NCBI RefSeq assembly: GCF_020085105.1
Contig: NC_058052.1
Coordinates: 11,575,233-11,639,232, forward strand
Length of the DNA stretch: 64,000 nt
Reading direction: 5' to 3'
DNA from: Siniperca chuatsi
Lineage: Eukaryota; Chordata; Actinopteri; Centrarchiformes; Sinipercidae
Positions 13,643 to 28,480 of the stretch are shown here, in pieces. Every line of letters begins with the position of its first letter. The stretch's first letter is position 1. The notes under the pieces were generated by a model that was given only the letters and a program-made list of their open reading frames with translations, was not told the origin of the DNA and ran no database searches. The position numbers were made by a program, and so were the translations under genes.

Positions 13643-14171
13643 CCACTTTCTGAATCAACAGGTCCTTCTCTGCCTGAGTGATGACAGCCATACTACCAAC
13701 CAAGCTGAGTTCAGCCTCTATAACTCTGATGATGCCACAGTTTGCATTTCTTATACTTCCTTCTGTAGCTGAACATGAAAGTCTGTTCTGCAACCAAACC
13801 TAATGTCACAGAAATGTGATCCACTGGGAACTGATGAGAGATTATAAAAAGTAATCAGCAGCAACACAAGATTGTTTTCTAGGGATCAAAATACTTGCAT
13901 TGCATGGCAAAATGGTCATGTCACTATACAGGTTTAATACTGCATGCATTCATAGAGTTAATACATTATCTATAGTGGCTGTGCATTCTGAGGGTATGAC
14001 CAAGTCTTGGTGCCTCTGACTTTGCAATAAACCCGTGGTTCCTACTCAAAAATGCTCTGTGGAAATATCAGAAGATACAGGAATCCATCAAACAGTCCCT
14101 GAGGATATCACATACCTGCACTCTAGCAACGGTTCAACTTTCAGATTGTCATTTCTGAGCATGACTCCTAC

Positions 14172-14244
14172 CTTGGTCGCTGCATCCTGCAGGCGGAGAT
14201 TCCTCAAAGTCCTGGTCGTCAGGACTTTTGCGTTTCTTCGACAT
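14172..14244 (-). CDS. Candidate first coding exon of an unassigned gene (pde10a by synteny?)
   Basis: A minus-strand ATG at 14244 opens a short exon beginning MSKKRKSPDDQDFEE and ending after 24 codons plus one base at a consensus donor (CCAAG followed by GTAGGAG). An in-frame TAG lies about 27 bases upstream, so this ATG is the first in its frame, and the -3 base is A. The basic KKRK word near the N-terminus could be a nuclear localisation signal. The exon lies at the end of a CpG-rich stretch of about 1.2 kb, as expected for a vertebrate promoter. In human the next gene beyond TBXT on this side is PDE10A, on the same strand and with alternative first exons. I do not recognise this N-terminus as a known PDE10A isoform and no downstream exon is visible before the window start, so the assignment rests on position alone. 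Confidence 0.4.
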
Positions 14245-14279
14245 TTGCTGTTCCCTATTCGAGTGATGGATCTATCCAC

Positions 14280-15420
14280 CGCTGAATCGATATCTGCTGA
14301 TAACGTGAGACACCTTCAACCAGCGGGATACACAACACATACAACAGTCTGTGGGAAGCGAGAAGAGAAATGCGAATAAATCTCAGTCTCATTCATTCAG
14401 ATTCCTTCTCTGTATGTCCTCTTTCCAGCGTGCTGTGTGCGCAAAGTTACCATGTGGTGGCCAGCCGAGCATCTGGAGACGCAGCGAGGCATGGAGCCGG
14501 TCCCCTCCTGATTCCCGCCGTAATCGGACAAGATGTGTCTCCACGGAGGATCCGGGACTTATTTCTCTGGACAAATGAGAAATATTTGCGGCTGAAGTGA
14601 TTTGTCGATCACGTGCGTTGCGGATTATGCTTGAAGCCCGCTCAGAAAGAAATTTCGCACTGGAGGCAACTTGTTGATCCACGTCTTAATAATAAAAGTG
14701 GTTTTCGTCAGTCCGGATGGTGTTTTTTTTAAGTCAATTTAGATTTTCAACATTGTATGAGGTGTCTTGCTTGAATGGTACCCGGCGACGTCAGACTACA
14801 AGTCTAATCAGGCATGGATGACGCACAGCCGACACAACGGGAAATCTTGGGTATCTTGAAGAGTACTATAGGCCAATGTAAACGGAGATTATCTGGACGT
14901 GGTCTGCCCGCTAAATTACACCAAAGCATGTGTCCCCTTGGCAACATTTGAGCTGCGCACTAAGTTTCGGGTAGAAAATGCTCTCCGGCAACATCTGTGA
15001 AGGGGGAGAGGATTCCTCCCCAGCGTAAAATTGGAGACACTGTACTACAGAAGTAGTGTAGGGGGAGTGCGCGGTACAATACCTTCTCTTTTACAACACC
15101 ATCAATCCAGCGACGAGTAGAAAACACTCTATTTGTCTGTGACACTTCTTGCGCGAAACCTCCTAATCCAAGTGCCAGAGTAACAAAAATCGAACAAACA
15201 CGCATTGTGTTATGAGGACCAGTCTTGGACGAACAGCTTTGCTTTCACTTCAGTGTGCGGGAGCCACAGAGCAACTTGAGAATAAGCTGAGAATAAATGC
15301 AGCAGGAGAGTCGTGGTGTTGCGCGTACTATAGAGGAGGCAATGACGCCACCAGTCTGGCTTTACAAATTGCTTGATGGTAGTTTTCCCCTCCGGTCGAA
15401 TCGGCTCTGAATGCCGGAGA
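14280..15420 (-). promoter_or_regulatory. CpG-rich presumed promoter region
   Basis: Compared with the AT-rich flanks, this stretch is rich in CG dinucleotides, for example around 14460-14640, 14780-14850 and 15060-15130. It lies directly upstream of the minus-strand exon at 14172-14244. No clear TATA box is seen, consistent with a CpG-island promoter. The transcription start is not determined. Confidence 0.45.
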
Positions 15421-15973
15421 ATGAAAAATCAGCACTCCTGTTACACTACAGCAACAGAGGAGTGTGTGTGTTTGCTTGGGGAGTTTTAAGAGATATCCAG
15501 TTAGTTAGTTAAACTGCACAGACTTTCTCAGATTATCACTGACTTCTACTTTCACACATTCTTTTTCCTTTCAGGAGAGTCACAGATAGGTGCCTGACAC
15601 CAGTTGAGCCCCCCCCCTCCTCCCTCCTCTCTCTCTTCATTCTCTCTCATATGGTGATTTATTTATGAACACTCCCTGGTCAGGGGATCATATTCCATTT
15701 ACTACATCTGGTTTAGATTTCCAGTGCAGCAACTATACTGTTTCTCCAAAATGTGTCACTGTTATGTCAGGGCGAATAGCTCTGAAATTAAAAAAGATGG
15801 GGTTGTTTTTTGTGCGTCTATGCGCACATCCGCGGCGGGTTTCTTGCAAAAAGCTACAGCTGCAATGACGCTGGTATTTCGTGGTATTTTCTGAAGGCAA
15901 ACACGCCTTTCTCTCTCTCTCTCTCGTTCCCTCTCTCCGCCCCCCCCCCCCATCCCTCATTCACTGCAGCTAC

Positions 15974-15981
15974 TGACGTCA
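15974..15981. promoter_or_regulatory. Perfect CRE (CREB/ATF) site
   Basis: TGACGTCA, just beyond the CpG-rich region and a pyrimidine tract. It is about 1.7 kb upstream of the candidate minus-strand first exon at 14.2 kb, and it is the fourth perfect copy in the first 16 kb. Confidence 0.4.
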
Positions 15982-18900
15982 AGACATGCTTGCGTCAATG
16001 CTCCCTGCTTTGACAGAGCTTTTTTTTCATTGGGATCATAATGGGATTATTAGGCTTAGAGAAATACCCTGCCTTCATGGCTTTTTAGATTTTTTTGATA
16101 GACGTCCCATTATCTTTTCTTGCTTTAAATATTATTTCATATAATAAGAAAAGGACATAGGACATACTAATTGACTCACAATATGGTGATGATGCTTTTT
16201 CCTTCAATTTTTCTGTTACATTTGCTATAGTTTACAACAGCAATGGACATAAACCTATAAAGATCCTACATTTATTTATGGATAAAACAAAGAAAGTAGT
16301 CCCCCTTTGTTTGGTGTTTTCACCAGAGAGGTAATCCACCTTGTTTGTATCGATATATTTGACACTGACATGCATTAATACTCAGTTAAAATATCTCTCT
16401 ACACAGACAAACAGCCAATAGTAAACAAACATGGTGACACATTAACCTTACAGACAGACACATCCGCTGGGTTGACAGTGAGATGCTCAGAGACATGAGT
16501 AAAGCAGTCAGTTGTGTTACTGATTTAGCGGATTAGATGTCTGTTCCTTCCTGTCAGACCGTGGTTGCTGCCTGTACAAGGGGGAGGATGTCATGATGTC
16601 TTTACACACTGACCTTGATCTTCTGGGCTGAATGGGCTCTTGTGTCTGTTTTCTGGCCTCACTTCAGCCATAATGCCTTTATTTACACTTTCTCAGCTCA
16701 ACTGCTCTGCACTTTGTGTCACTCTGTGTCTTAGTATTCAAATACCGTATACTCTGCACATATTAATGTTGTTGAGTTTTCTCTGTGTAACTGTGTAAAG
16801 AAATCACCTATATGCAGCTTAATTAAGTGCAAATACAAACCAAAATAATAATAAAAAAGATGAAAAAAAAGGTCATAATTTTGCAAAACAATCTCCTGCA
16901 CAACTGGAAGTGAATGAAATCTTGCAAGAAATGACAAAACCATATCTTACTTGGCTGTGGTTTGAGCCGAAACGTAAAACAATACGCTGACAGATTTTCT
17001 TTTCATAACATTTAATAGGACAATGCTTGTTCTGTGCTTTAAGACCAGCTGGGACACCAAACAGGACTTGGATTATTGCCCTGAGCTTGAGGGCAACACT
17101 TTGAGCTAACATGCATGTGGTTTTGCAATCTATTGAAAAGTTAATTGACAGCCAACGCCTGTGTAGTAGCAAAACATCAGGAAAAGATGGGAAGCTGGTC
17201 TGATGGGTTCAGAGACTACCTTGCCCTGAATTGAGTTAAACATATGGTTATGTTTAGGTGTAGTTTATAGGTGGCTAAATTTAGGATTAGGGCAATGGTT
17301 GTGTTTAACATGGCCAGTTGTAGTGAAGGAGGCAGGAACTGTAGACTCACCTAAGGGCAAGAAATTCCTATGGTGGTCTGATTCTTTTCTACTGCTGTGA
17401 CAGCAAGCTTGGTATAACTTCTGAGGCCAAAATTAGGGAAGCTTCTCATTTGATATTGCAAATGTAAGATATGATAAGATAGAACTTTATTTATCCCAAG
17501 GCAAATTGTTGTGCAGCAGTTGCAGTACAAAGTAGAGTAAAACAATCATCAAGGTGCAATACGGTGCAAATGCAAATGTACACAATATATAAAAATATAC
17601 AGTAATGTGGTGGCCCAGATCCAAAGTGGTGGGTGTCCATACAGGAAGTGGTGAGTATTTCAGATGTATCTCGTTGGTTTTGGTAGTTTACTCAATGATG
17701 CAGCTGCTATCCAACTAAGTGAGATCTGTAGTTATCTTGCTTACAACAGCTTTACAAAATGAGCAGTCCACCCTTACAGTTAAAGATACGGTATCAGGAT
17801 TAAGAAAAGGTCATACCTTTTGAGTTGTGAATATGTTGTTGGTCACAAGTTATAATAAAACTATTTTTTAGTAAATGATGTAAAATATTTTTGTGAATCC
17901 ATTTTTATTTAGAAAACCTTTAAATACATGTCAAAGGTTTCAGTTCAATAACGTAGGTCAAACACGAAAAAACACAGTGAAGTATGTCCTAATTTCATTT
18001 TCGAGTCATACCAGTACTAACAAGACTTAATACATTTTTCACACCTAATTAACAAAATGCATGCCTGGGCTTGTACTATGACAGGTTGGTGCTAAAAAGC
18101 TCTATGCATACTTAAAGGGGGATGGAACAGTTCTGTAATTTTAATAAATAGGAAGTTGTTTTGCAAATGAAAACACAGTTAATCTTATTTATCACTGACT
18201 AAGGGCTTCAAGTAATAATAGATATATTAAAAGATATGTAAGTATATTAAGAATTTTAGAGCTCAGGTGGTTAAACTGAGTATGACAAAAGTTGTGTCAT
18301 CAATATCCTTTAGGAGAAAACTGCCCTCATGTCAGGGAGATGTGAATGGAAACATGGTGAGAGGGCTAAAATTGAGTGTTGATCTCTGGGGTTTCTCACC
18401 CTGACATCCACACACAGTCTATACAGTCCCAGCAGTCAAACTCCCTCCTTCAGATGTACACAGATGTAATTCCTCACCCATGTGTGCAAAATACTCCTTC
18501 TCTACGCTCAAAAAGGGAGCAGGAGGATGCACAGAGTTAGCTGACACTTTTACTGCAGATTTTGAGGGTAATGTCACAAAAAAATAGGAATAGCCTATGA
18601 TGAAATGAAAAATAGGAACACAGAATTATATTTCAAGTGTGATATAAGGAATGTTAAGACCATACAGGATGAAGGCAGTGTGTTGTTTTAGGAAAATCAA
18701 GTTAATTTTAGCTTAAAGTGCATTTTCTGGTTATGTTCTATTTGTTTTGTTCTTTTCAGCATCTGCCAGAGAGAGGCGTCACCAGTACAGCTCATTTAAT
18801 CACAAACAGCTGAGTGAATGTTCATTTCAAAGAGAGACAAAACCAACAAACAAGCATTGGAAGGCAGCAATTGGTATTATAAGATGAGTTTTAGAGAATC

Positions 18901-19919
18901 TTTAAGAGTGGGCCTTCAATATCTTTGGGAGGTAGGTTGATAAACAAAACAGGTGCTTTCGACTAAACAAGAGAGTTCTGTACAAATGATGGAAATTCAA
19001 TCAAGAGCCGCTAATGAGACTGCAATTAGACCACTGACCCAATTTTATCTCCCAAGGAACTAAAGAACACTCAACTCAAACTGTCCCTCATGTTGCTGGG
19101 GACCTCCATTAATCTAAAGCAACCCTGGACGTCCCTGGACCAGACTTTGTGAACCACTTATGCAAATTATAATTTAAAAAATGGCCACTGGAGGATAGTC
19201 CATAGCCAGACACTGAAATAAATAGGCCAGAATTCTGGTTTCATCCCACTTATCAGTGAATTAAATCACATGTGGTGCTTCATGTGATCACATGAATTTC
19301 TCATTGTGGAGTCACGATGGTAATGGAAAAAGAACTGTGAAAGTAGTTTTCCTCTACTGTGACTAAGGTGGATGAATTTGGACAACTTAAACAACAACAT
19401 GAATGCAGTGTAGTGTGCAATGAGCAACAGGAAGTAAAGCAGATTCAAGTTTTTAATGTCAGGTATATGGACTCAAAAACAGCCTTTTGAGAGACCTCAA
19501 CATGTTTTTTTAATGATATGGAAAGTTGTGTGTCATCTGCATAGCAGAGTATCGACATTAGATCCCCCTTTTCATTTCATTTTAAAAACAATCTGGAACA
19601 TAAAATCTCAAACGGCGTCATTGTGGTATAAAAAGCCTCATTTATCTATTTACAAGGTAAACCTCAATTACTTTGTCATTTACACTATAAACAATGTTTA
19701 TCATTGAACATGTTCCAGCTGTACATTTCATGTGCTTATTGCTGTGAATATCATGGAGTTATGCTTAATATAAGCAGGTTAAAATGGATTTTAGTTCACA
19801 AACTATAAATATGTTTTTCCAAAAATATTTGATGAGCTTAAGGGAAAAATCAACCCAAAAGAAAAATAAAAATATTCATTTTGTGGTTTAAAAGTTAAAA
19901 ACATAGAAACTGTAGGTAA

Positions 19920-19925
19920 TTTATT
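19920..19925 (-). terminator. Possible tbxtb polyadenylation signal
   Basis: AATAAA on the minus strand, about 250 bases after the tbxtb stop codon. It is the first good hexamer I found downstream, but no T/GT-rich element was verified. Confidence 0.35.
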
Positions 19926-19942
19926 GAGACCAAAATACATCT

Positions 19943-20103
19943 TTAAAGGGTTAGTTCAAGAACTCAAAGTGTTGCTTCTACCAATCGGAAAGTGAAACAT
20001 TTTTGGATTGTGAAGAACTTAACTGAAAACAGTCTTTTGCCTGTGAAATTTGATTTGGAAACAAATAAAAATCTATTAAATTTGGGGTTGATTGTTCCTT
20101 TAA
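19943..20103. mobile_element. Small MITE-like element
   Basis: The left end starts TTAAAGGGTTAGTT, and the right end read from the other strand starts TTAAAGGAACAATCAACC. These form imperfect terminal inverted repeats about 160 bases apart. It lies 74 bases beyond the tbxtb stop codon, so probably within the 3' untranslated region. Confidence 0.45.
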
Positions 20104-20176
20104 GTTACAGCAGATGAAACATCCTGCAGACAATATTTCATGGCCGTCTTTCTCCAAGCTTGCAGAGACACTTCCA

Positions 20177-23568
<3,392 letters not shown>

Positions 23569-23711
23569 CCTATCTAACAGCTCCAGGGCTGAATAGTTGT
23601 GATCACAGGTCTTATTGGAAAAAAACCCAAAACGAAATCTGCTCCAGAATCTCTGTCTTCTTCTTGTGTCTCAGTTATCTCAGGACGCAGAACAGCCATG
23701 AGCAGCTCCCA

Positions 23712-23719
23712 AATATATA
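23712..23719 (-). promoter_or_regulatory. TATA box of tbxtb
   Basis: The minus-strand word TATATATT lies about 145 bases upstream of the start codon. With a normal 25-30 base spacing it would place transcription start near 23685 and a 5' leader of roughly 115 bases. A CCAAT box and two TCF sites lie further upstream. Confidence 0.6.
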
Positions 23720-23781
23720 GGCTGAAGAGAAGCTCCATCTCGGGATGGGTGTTTGGAGCAGAGATGGTTGGCTCATCTCCT

Positions 23782-23789
23782 CTTTGATC
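23782..23789. promoter_or_regulatory. TCF/LEF site, proximal
   Basis: CTTTGATC on the plus strand matches the Wnt-response core recognised by TCF/LEF. It lies about 60-70 bases upstream of the TATA box of tbxtb. Brachyury is an established direct Wnt target in vertebrates. Confidence 0.55.
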
Positions 23790-23807
23790 TTTGCGGGCTT
23801 GTCACCG

Positions 23808-23812
23808 ATTGG
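23808..23812 (-). promoter_or_regulatory. CCAAT box of tbxtb
   Basis: CCAAT on the minus strand within AGCCAATCGG, about 90 bases upstream of the TATA box, matches the NF-Y core and normal spacing. Confidence 0.5.
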
Positions 23813-23911
23813 CTGGGAGCGGCCATATCATTGAGGTCCTCAGGATGGCAGCGTTTTGAATAAAGCAGTTTAACCTACTTTATTACATCAACCTGTAAAT
23901 ATTGACACTTA

Positions 23912-23919
23912 GATCAAAG
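23912..23919. promoter_or_regulatory. TCF/LEF site, distal
   Basis: GATCAAAG, the inverse of CTTTGATC, 130 bases further upstream than the proximal site. It is followed at once by a CACCTG E-box (23923-23928). Confidence 0.5.
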
Positions 23920-24734
23920 CCGCACCTGCAGAAACCAAACCTCTGCAGGCTGACCACGGTTGGTCTCCGGACCCAGAAGGCTCAGATTTTGTTCCAGATT
24001 TGTTTCTGATTTATTGAACTTTTAATGTGAAATGTTGCCCAATTTTTATGATAAATGCTTTAAATGTTGATACATTGTTCTGACTGGGACTGTTTTCAGG
24101 ACATTTTCAAGACACCTGAAACCCTTTTCAGTCCTGTGTTAGTGGGGTAACACTGTGCCAACTAGGGGATGAAAGAACTTCTTCTAATATTATGAATGAA
24201 TGAATGAATGAATACATAAATACATGCTAACATGCTAAGAGGAAAAATTACACTCATATGTAACAACCACACCCATAATAATCACCCATAATAATTTTAT
24301 TACAAACTTTTGAAGTGTCACTTAAAAGAACAAACTGCTGGCTGTTAATCTTCATCATCATCATCACACATCAGTTCTTATCTCAGTTCAAATAGTTTAA
24401 CTTAACTTGTATTTCAGAAACCCTACACATGTATAAGGACTTTAATGTATATATAACTAAAATCACATATGATATATTAAAATAATTTAATATTACTAAA
24501 ATATAATATAGAATAGTTGTTATGTAGTATTGTTATGACAGTATAAAAGTATATAATAGTAGTTAACCAGTGTAACAGGGACAAAACACATGGTTGTAAT
24601 GTAAAAGAAGGTAGTAAAATGTATTTGTCACAGATGAGACACATTAATGAATCCATAAAATGTACATTACAGGTAATTGACACAATAATAATTGCACATA
24701 TTCCACATAAAGAGATGGTGTGGTGGTGATATCT

Positions 24735-27700
24735 TCAGTGATCTGTGTTTTCTGTGTAGTTTCTCCATAGTGTAAACCCCCGGTCAAATATCTAAAGAGA
24801 GAACAGAATATTATATTAAAAAAACATTACAAGCTTTACAAAAATGAATTAAATCTGAGAAATTTTACCTCTACATGCTTTTGTTGACACACATCTTCAA
24901 TGGATAAGGGATCAGGTGTTTTACGGCAGCACACTGCTGTGTCCCAAACCAGAGTCTCAAAGTGCCTGTGGCTGCCAAGAAAACACCCACACACACACAA
25001 TGCCGAATGACAATCAGTCTTTTGTCTCCAACAAACAAATTTAAAAAATAAAGTTATGAATGTTTGTTTTCACACACCTGGCCGAGGTCATTCTGCTCAG
25101 CTGTTGGGGACATGAAGGTCGGTCATTCTGGACAGTTCTTGGCTGTTTCGGAGAGCAGAGAGGTGGCTGGTTGGTTTGGCTCGTCTTCCTTTGTTTCGAG
25201 TCAATGCCTGGAAGCACCTATGGAAGAACAAGAACGGAAAAAAATTCTCACTGATAACTCAATTCATGAAACATATGAACTGATTTACAACCAAACATAT
25301 AGCGCAGCAGTGTCATGCTCACAAATAACTACTGTATGCTGGTAATTTTATTCGGTGTGACCTGTTGCCATGGTGTCTTCTAAAGAAAAAATAAACGTTA
25401 AAGGCAGATAGTGTGTGACAGCTACGTGTTAGCTTCCATAGAGCTCTGTGGTGTTGTGTTGTGTTGTGTTGTGGCTGGTTTGTGTTACTAACCAAATCTT
25501 GGTCGCTTCGCTCCTCCTGCCAGCACAGTGAGTCTGTCTCCCTGTCCAGTAGTCTGGACCAGAGTTCACAGCAAGCAGAGAAAAACAAACCCCACTTAGT
25601 TTACAGAGCACTTGAAAGACTCCTTCTGATCTCTTGTGTCCTCATTAGTTCTGAATGTTACTTAAAACAAAATCTGACTTTATAGAAAAAGGTTAAATTA
25701 TCCATGTCAGTGTATCATTTCCTTTATGTGTCTGCCTGTTTGCTGAATTACCAACCTTTGGGAAAAAGCCATGTTGGTTAAACAAAGATCATGCATTTGT
25801 CTCAGCCGTCTCAAGTAAATCTCTGCTTTCCTGCTCTTCTCAGGGATCTCAGGGATAATCTGGTTTGAGAGAAAGCAGTAAACATGAGCAATTCCCTCTG
25901 TTTTTCTGTGCTGGGCTACCACACTCTGTAACTACAAGAAGCAATATTAATGGCTGACCTACCAAATCAGACATCTTGCTCTGGAAGTTCCTCATAAAGT
26001 TAGGCTGTAGGGTTGCAAATGTGGGGGCTTTAATCTGTGGGTGGCACATATTACATTCATCTATCATTTCCTTGTCCATTAATCATTTTGTAATTTAAAA
26101 AGAAACATCCCCGTGTATACGAGCTGAGGTAACCGCGGTGTAAAAGTCAGAGGTGTCATAGCCAGTGTCATTTCCCACAGTCCCAGTGTCCCATTTGGCG
26201 CCTCTCTCTTCTCCTCTAACACCCCACCCAGCGCTAACTGTCACACTAAGCCACTTCCTGATGTGGGACTGCAGCACTGTGAATTAATGTATATGGTACT
26301 ATTTAGATTCCCCCAGGCCAATCCCCTTATCATCAAAGGATAAAATGCAGGTGAACATCAAATAAACCTCAGAGAATACATTCAAGTCTGTATTCACTTT
26401 GCTTTGATTCTTTTTTAAAGCTTAAAGGACCACAATAGTGTTTTTGTATGTTTTCATCCATTTACTACTAAGTCATTTTATTTATAACATGTTGTGTACT
26501 GGATTTTTTATTCTGATATTCTCACCTTCCAGGCCACTACTGGTTTCTGTTTGACCCAGTAGGGTATGAAAAGTTACGAGACACAAACTTGCTGAAGTTA
26601 TGATGTTACTGTCAACATACTGTCAACAGCTTTAATTGTACTTATAGCTCTGCATTGTTGCATGATGTAGTTTATGAGTGTAGATTGATTTGTAAAATCT
26701 AAACTTCTATTCAACAACAAAATACCTTTGGGTATAATAGGAGTGTCTATGATGTTCATTGTGATTTAATACCAAAGACAAACAAGTCTCTGCTAGCTGA
26801 TTTTTATATTGAAATAAATGGAAGCCATGTGGCAACCTTCAAGTTGTGAAAAAACACATTGAAATATCTAAAGCACTTTGGAAAACAGTTGGCAGTCATA
26901 TAAACTATACATAATTTGTAGTAAATGGGCTAAAAGATGCAGAAACATTGGTATTGTCCTTTAATTCGGTCTCATTAATTTATCGCATAAATGTAGTTGA
27001 TTAAATACTTGGAAAACATGACAATATAATGTAATTTGATTAAACAAAAAACAAAATATGACTTAAAAAATGAGAGTTGTGAGGTAAACAAGAAAGTAGA
27101 GCAGCAGACTGGTGGCACATCAGAGACTTTTATCCTTCAATTTATTATTTCACTTTTAGGTGAATAGACAGCCTGCCTCAGGACAACTAAACGATAATTC
27201 AGAGAACTATAACTAAATATAACTAAAATACTTCACTTATTGGAATGATACAACAAGTCTGGTGGTTGTGGTCTCCTGATGTCACCACAGTTCCCACAGA
27301 TACAGTATGTATTGTAGGTGCCTCACAAACACCCAAAGCCTGAACCCTGGATTGACGCCCTAAGGGTGTATATAGGTTTGACAGACCTCTCCGGCAGTGG
27401 AGGATCTGAGAGTCAGTACAGAGCTGCGAGTGAGTAATGCTCCTGCATGCCTGCTGGCTTTGACCAGTCTTGTCTGACCACTGTTTGCCTTCCCCTGCTC
27501 TCCCTCCAGCCAGACTCGTCCTCTGTTTGCTCAAACCCATTTTGACACAGAGGTGAGAGAAAAATGAGTCCTGCATGCTTGTCTGTATATGCTCACCTCA
27601 GCACCTGAGCATAACCACATCTCCAATGTTCTCACTTTTTCTCTGAGTCTCTTTACCAGCCTCTGGCCTAATCTGTGGTATCACTGTAAAGATTGGAAAT

Positions 27701-28409
27701 AAGGCTCTCTATGCCTCTATCACTTAATATTAATTTTCTGCCTTCTCCAAAATGTCATAATTTAATCAATAATCTTTAACAAGTCTTCTGTCTGTTCTTT
27801 GCGTTAAGGTTAGGCATGGTGGGAGTTTTTCTTGACACATGTCAATTAGTGAACTTTAGAGGTGCTGGTCTTCCACTGGTGTATTTTTTAGCCAGGCTAG
27901 TGATTTCCCCTGGTTCCAGTCTTTATGCTAAGCTAAGCTAACCAGTTGCTGGTTCCAGCTACATATTTAGCAAAAAAACATGAGAGTGGTATCAATCTTC
28001 TTATCTAACGCTCTACAAGAAAGCAAATAGGCGTATTTCAGAAAATGTCAAACTATTCCTTTAATATTTTGTTTTTTAAGTGTTCGATGTTACTTACACA
28101 TGGTGGGAGAAAATTGAGAAAGCTTGACACAAAGAGAATGAAAATGTATTATTAAGCCCACAGTAATATATATTACTGCGGAGTGTATTCTATCAGTGTG
28201 GGTTTATGCGTGTTGGTTTGAGGAGGCAGTTGGGTGATCACTGCTCCAGGTGTGTTTACCTCTGACTGCCCTTGTTAAGTGGGATTACTGCCCCTGTGGT
28301 TTTGACACTAACCTTGGGAAACATTTGCTCAATTTCATCCTTTTCCTGGCTGCCACCGAAGATCAGCTCCGCCAAACTCTCCCCTGAACCAGACCCTCGC
28401 TCTAAAAAC

Positions 28410-28480
<71 letters not shown>

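Larger units (their letters stand above)
1..14171. other. Gene-poor region, possibly a first intron
   Basis: I see no convincing protein-coding gene here. Open frames are short, AT-rich or made of microsatellite. Contents that can be named are (CA)n tracts, an (AAT)n tract, a SINE remnant, a roughly 21-bp minisatellite, a (TA)n tract and three perfect TGACGTCA sites. If the minus-strand exon at 14.2 kb starts a large gene that runs off the left edge, this whole stretch would be its first intron; that is inference. Two short plus-strand exon-like pieces near 1.8 and 2.6 kb are given as findings. Confidence 0.6.
15421..20176. other. Intergenic region downstream of tbxtb
   Basis: I see no coding exon. 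It contains a CT-rich and C-rich tract (15907-15950), a perfect CRE at 15974-15981, a fragment ACTTTATTTATCCC near 17488 that matches the end of a common fish retroelement, and a small terminal-inverted-repeat element at 19943-20103. The rest is AT-rich single-copy-looking sequence. Confidence 0.6.

Noticed and set aside
27223-27576. 117-codon minus-strand frame between exons 6 and 7 of the unrecognised gene
   Set aside because: It has no good acceptor/donor pair that keeps phase with its neighbours and no conserved-looking word; kept out of the gene model but it could be an alternative exon.
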